Positions 5,253-6,038 of a stretch of 6,038 bases of DNA are shown one piece after another. Position 1 is the stretch's first letter, and each line of letters opens with the position of its first letter. A program made the translations under genes and the position numbers. The notes under the pieces are model-generated. The model ran no database searches and had not been told where the DNA came from. It saw only the letters and a list, made by a program, of their open reading frames with translations. This DNA is from SICU01 sp038045445 (GTDB taxonomy: Archaea > Nanobdellota > Nanobdellia > Pacearchaeales > GW2011-AR1), in contig JBBSYC010000014.1 in NCBI GenBank assembly GCA_038045445.1, positions 1 through 6,038 of the forward strand, written 5' to 3'.

Positions 5253-6038
5253 CTAAACAATTATTTGAGGCTATTAGTAGTTGTACGCTAAACCTCTCGT
5301 TGCCTTAAGGTGTACACGCCAACTCTATCAACGTCATCTTCTTTGACGGCCTTAGTTGTTTCGTCTTGCGGATGGCTTCGTGCTTAGATGCTTTCAGCAC
5401 TTATCCAAACAATGCGTAGCTACGCGGCCTGCTTCATAACAACCGCTTACCAGAGGCATCCGAGGATCGTTCCTCTCGTACTAAATCCTCGTTCCACTCA
5501 AACAACAACGCGCCTTGCAGATATCATACAAACTGTCTCACGTATATACTCTAATCTTAATTTCTTCGATTAGTATGGACTATACCTTCATCCTAAATTA
5601 ATAGGAGATCAGCGTTTTAACCATCTTTGAACTTAATCATTTGAAGGACATCAATCCTTCGCAGATGATTCTCAAATTTATCGGTATTTGACGATACCTA
5701 TTCATTTCAGAAAATTTGAAGTCTCTACGGGGTTATATCTCATTGGATAAACTTCCCTCGGTATTCTCATTCCCTTTTGCGGGAAAGAATTCACCGATAT
5801 GAGCTGATTTATTTTTTCGTTCAATCACTTGAACGGAACGCCGTAATTTTGATAGTTGCGGTTAAAGAGAATTTATCTCTATTTTGGTACGGGATATTTC
5901 GTTAGTTTTTTGTTTACGTTCTTAACCCAGCTAACGATCCCTTTTAATGCGTGAACTCCGACACCCTTGGCCGCCTGTGCACGGCCAGGATAGGAAGAGC
6001 CGACAGCGATGTACCAAACCGCGCCGTCAATATGGACT
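5253..6038 (-). rRNA. 23S rRNA, 3' part, interrupted by an intron
   Basis: Domain V (3' part) and domain VI of the large-subunit rRNA, running off the right edge so the 5' part is missing. Recognisable conserved blocks, read on the − strand, are the region around the A-loop (near 5925-6035), the peptidyl-transferase segment GGGTTAAGAACGT, then after the intron CGTGAGACAGTTTG (5529-5542), the sarcin-ricin loop AGTACGAGAGGA (within 5468-5485), and the segment TGCTGAAAGCATCTAAGCACGA (near 5370-5395). The 3' end near 5253 is estimated by counting about 20 nt past ACTAAT (5273-5278), as in E. coli; its pairing partner at the 5' end is outside the window. Exon sequence covers 5253-5542 and 5916-6038. 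No 5S rRNA gene follows it. Confidence 0.95.
5543..5915 (-). ncRNA. Group I intron in 23S rRNA at site L2593, no ORF
   Basis: Removing these 373 nt restores the universal GAACGT|CGTGAGACAG, so the insertion lies after the equivalent of E. coli U2593. It folds as a group I ribozyme. P1: exon GAACGU pairs with guide GCGUUC (5836-5841), with the U·G wobble at the cut. P10: 3' exon CGUGA pairs with UUACG (5842-5846). P2: hairpin with GUGA loop (5818-5835). P3: ATCAGC/GCTGAT (5803-5808, 5608-5613). P4: TCGGT/ACCGA (5793-5797, 5758-5762). P7: GACT/AGTC (5720-5723, 5578-5581), inside GTAGAGACT and GGTATAGTCC. P7.1 (5672-5679/5712-5719) and P7.2 (5635-5640/5665-5670) lie between P7 and P3. P8 is at 5591-5606 and P9 at 5551-5573. 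P7.1/P7.2 suggest subgroup IA. It has no ORF. The last base is A instead of the expected G. Confidence 0.9.

Noticed and set aside
981..5429. The 11-mer gctacgcggcc occurs twice (980-990 and 5419-5429)
   Set aside because: One copy is in a coding tail and the other in conserved 23S sequence, with no flanking similarity. Probably chance.
5388..5573. 61-codon open frame on the + strand
   Set aside because: It is antisense to the 23S rRNA 3' exon and runs into the intron. It is an open frame by chance.
5543..5915. Bulge-helix-bulge interpretation of the 23S insertion
   Set aside because: The junctions do not form an obvious BHB motif, while P1, P10, P3, P7 and P8 of a group I fold all pair well.

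Overview
The window looks like a chromosomal segment of an AT-rich archaeon, most likely a small-genome DPANN lineage such as Woesearchaeota or Pacearchaeota. The evidence is an archaeal-type RNase P RNA, an intron-bearing tRNA with no encoded CCA, a LAGLIDADG homing endonuclease, a pilin-like protein with a class III signal peptide, and archaeal TATA boxes (TTTAAATA-like) centred about 25-26 nt before nearly every start codon, which implies leaderless transcripts. The lineage is an inference from these features and has not been tested by phylogeny. Layout, left to right: (1) 1-2480: an unknown + strand gene converges on a − strand block made of a small two-helix membrane protein (DUF4190-like), a pilin-like anchored protein, and two unknown proteins each with its own promoter. 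(2) 2481-3295: an interrupted tRNA gene on the − strand whose anticodon I could not settle, preceded on the same strand by a freestanding two-motif LAGLIDADG endonuclease. (3) 3396-3755: RNase P RNA on the − strand. A single near-palindromic TATA element at 3774-3785 sits at the right distance for both this RNA and the divergent + strand gene at 3808. (4) 3808-4898: two + strand integral membrane proteins, the first with YjdF (DUF2238)-like motifs, each with its own TATA box. (5) 4909-5154: a small unknown − strand gene. (6) 5253-6038: the 3' part of a 23S rRNA gene on the − strand, running off the right edge. The highlight is a 373-nt insertion at 5543-5915 in the peptidyl-transferase region of the 23S rRNA gene, between the equivalents of E. 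coli U2593 and C2594 (site L2593, the same site as the Chlamydomonas chloroplast intron that carries I-CreI). It folds by eye as a complete group I intron with IA-like architecture (P1-P9 with P7.1/P7.2 and P10), not as a bulge-helix-bulge intron. It carries no reading frame, and the exon junction forces its last nucleotide to be A instead of the normally invariant terminal G. Group I introns have been reported in archaeal rRNA, but they are much rarer there than BHB introns. No 5S rRNA gene is visible downstream of the 23S gene.
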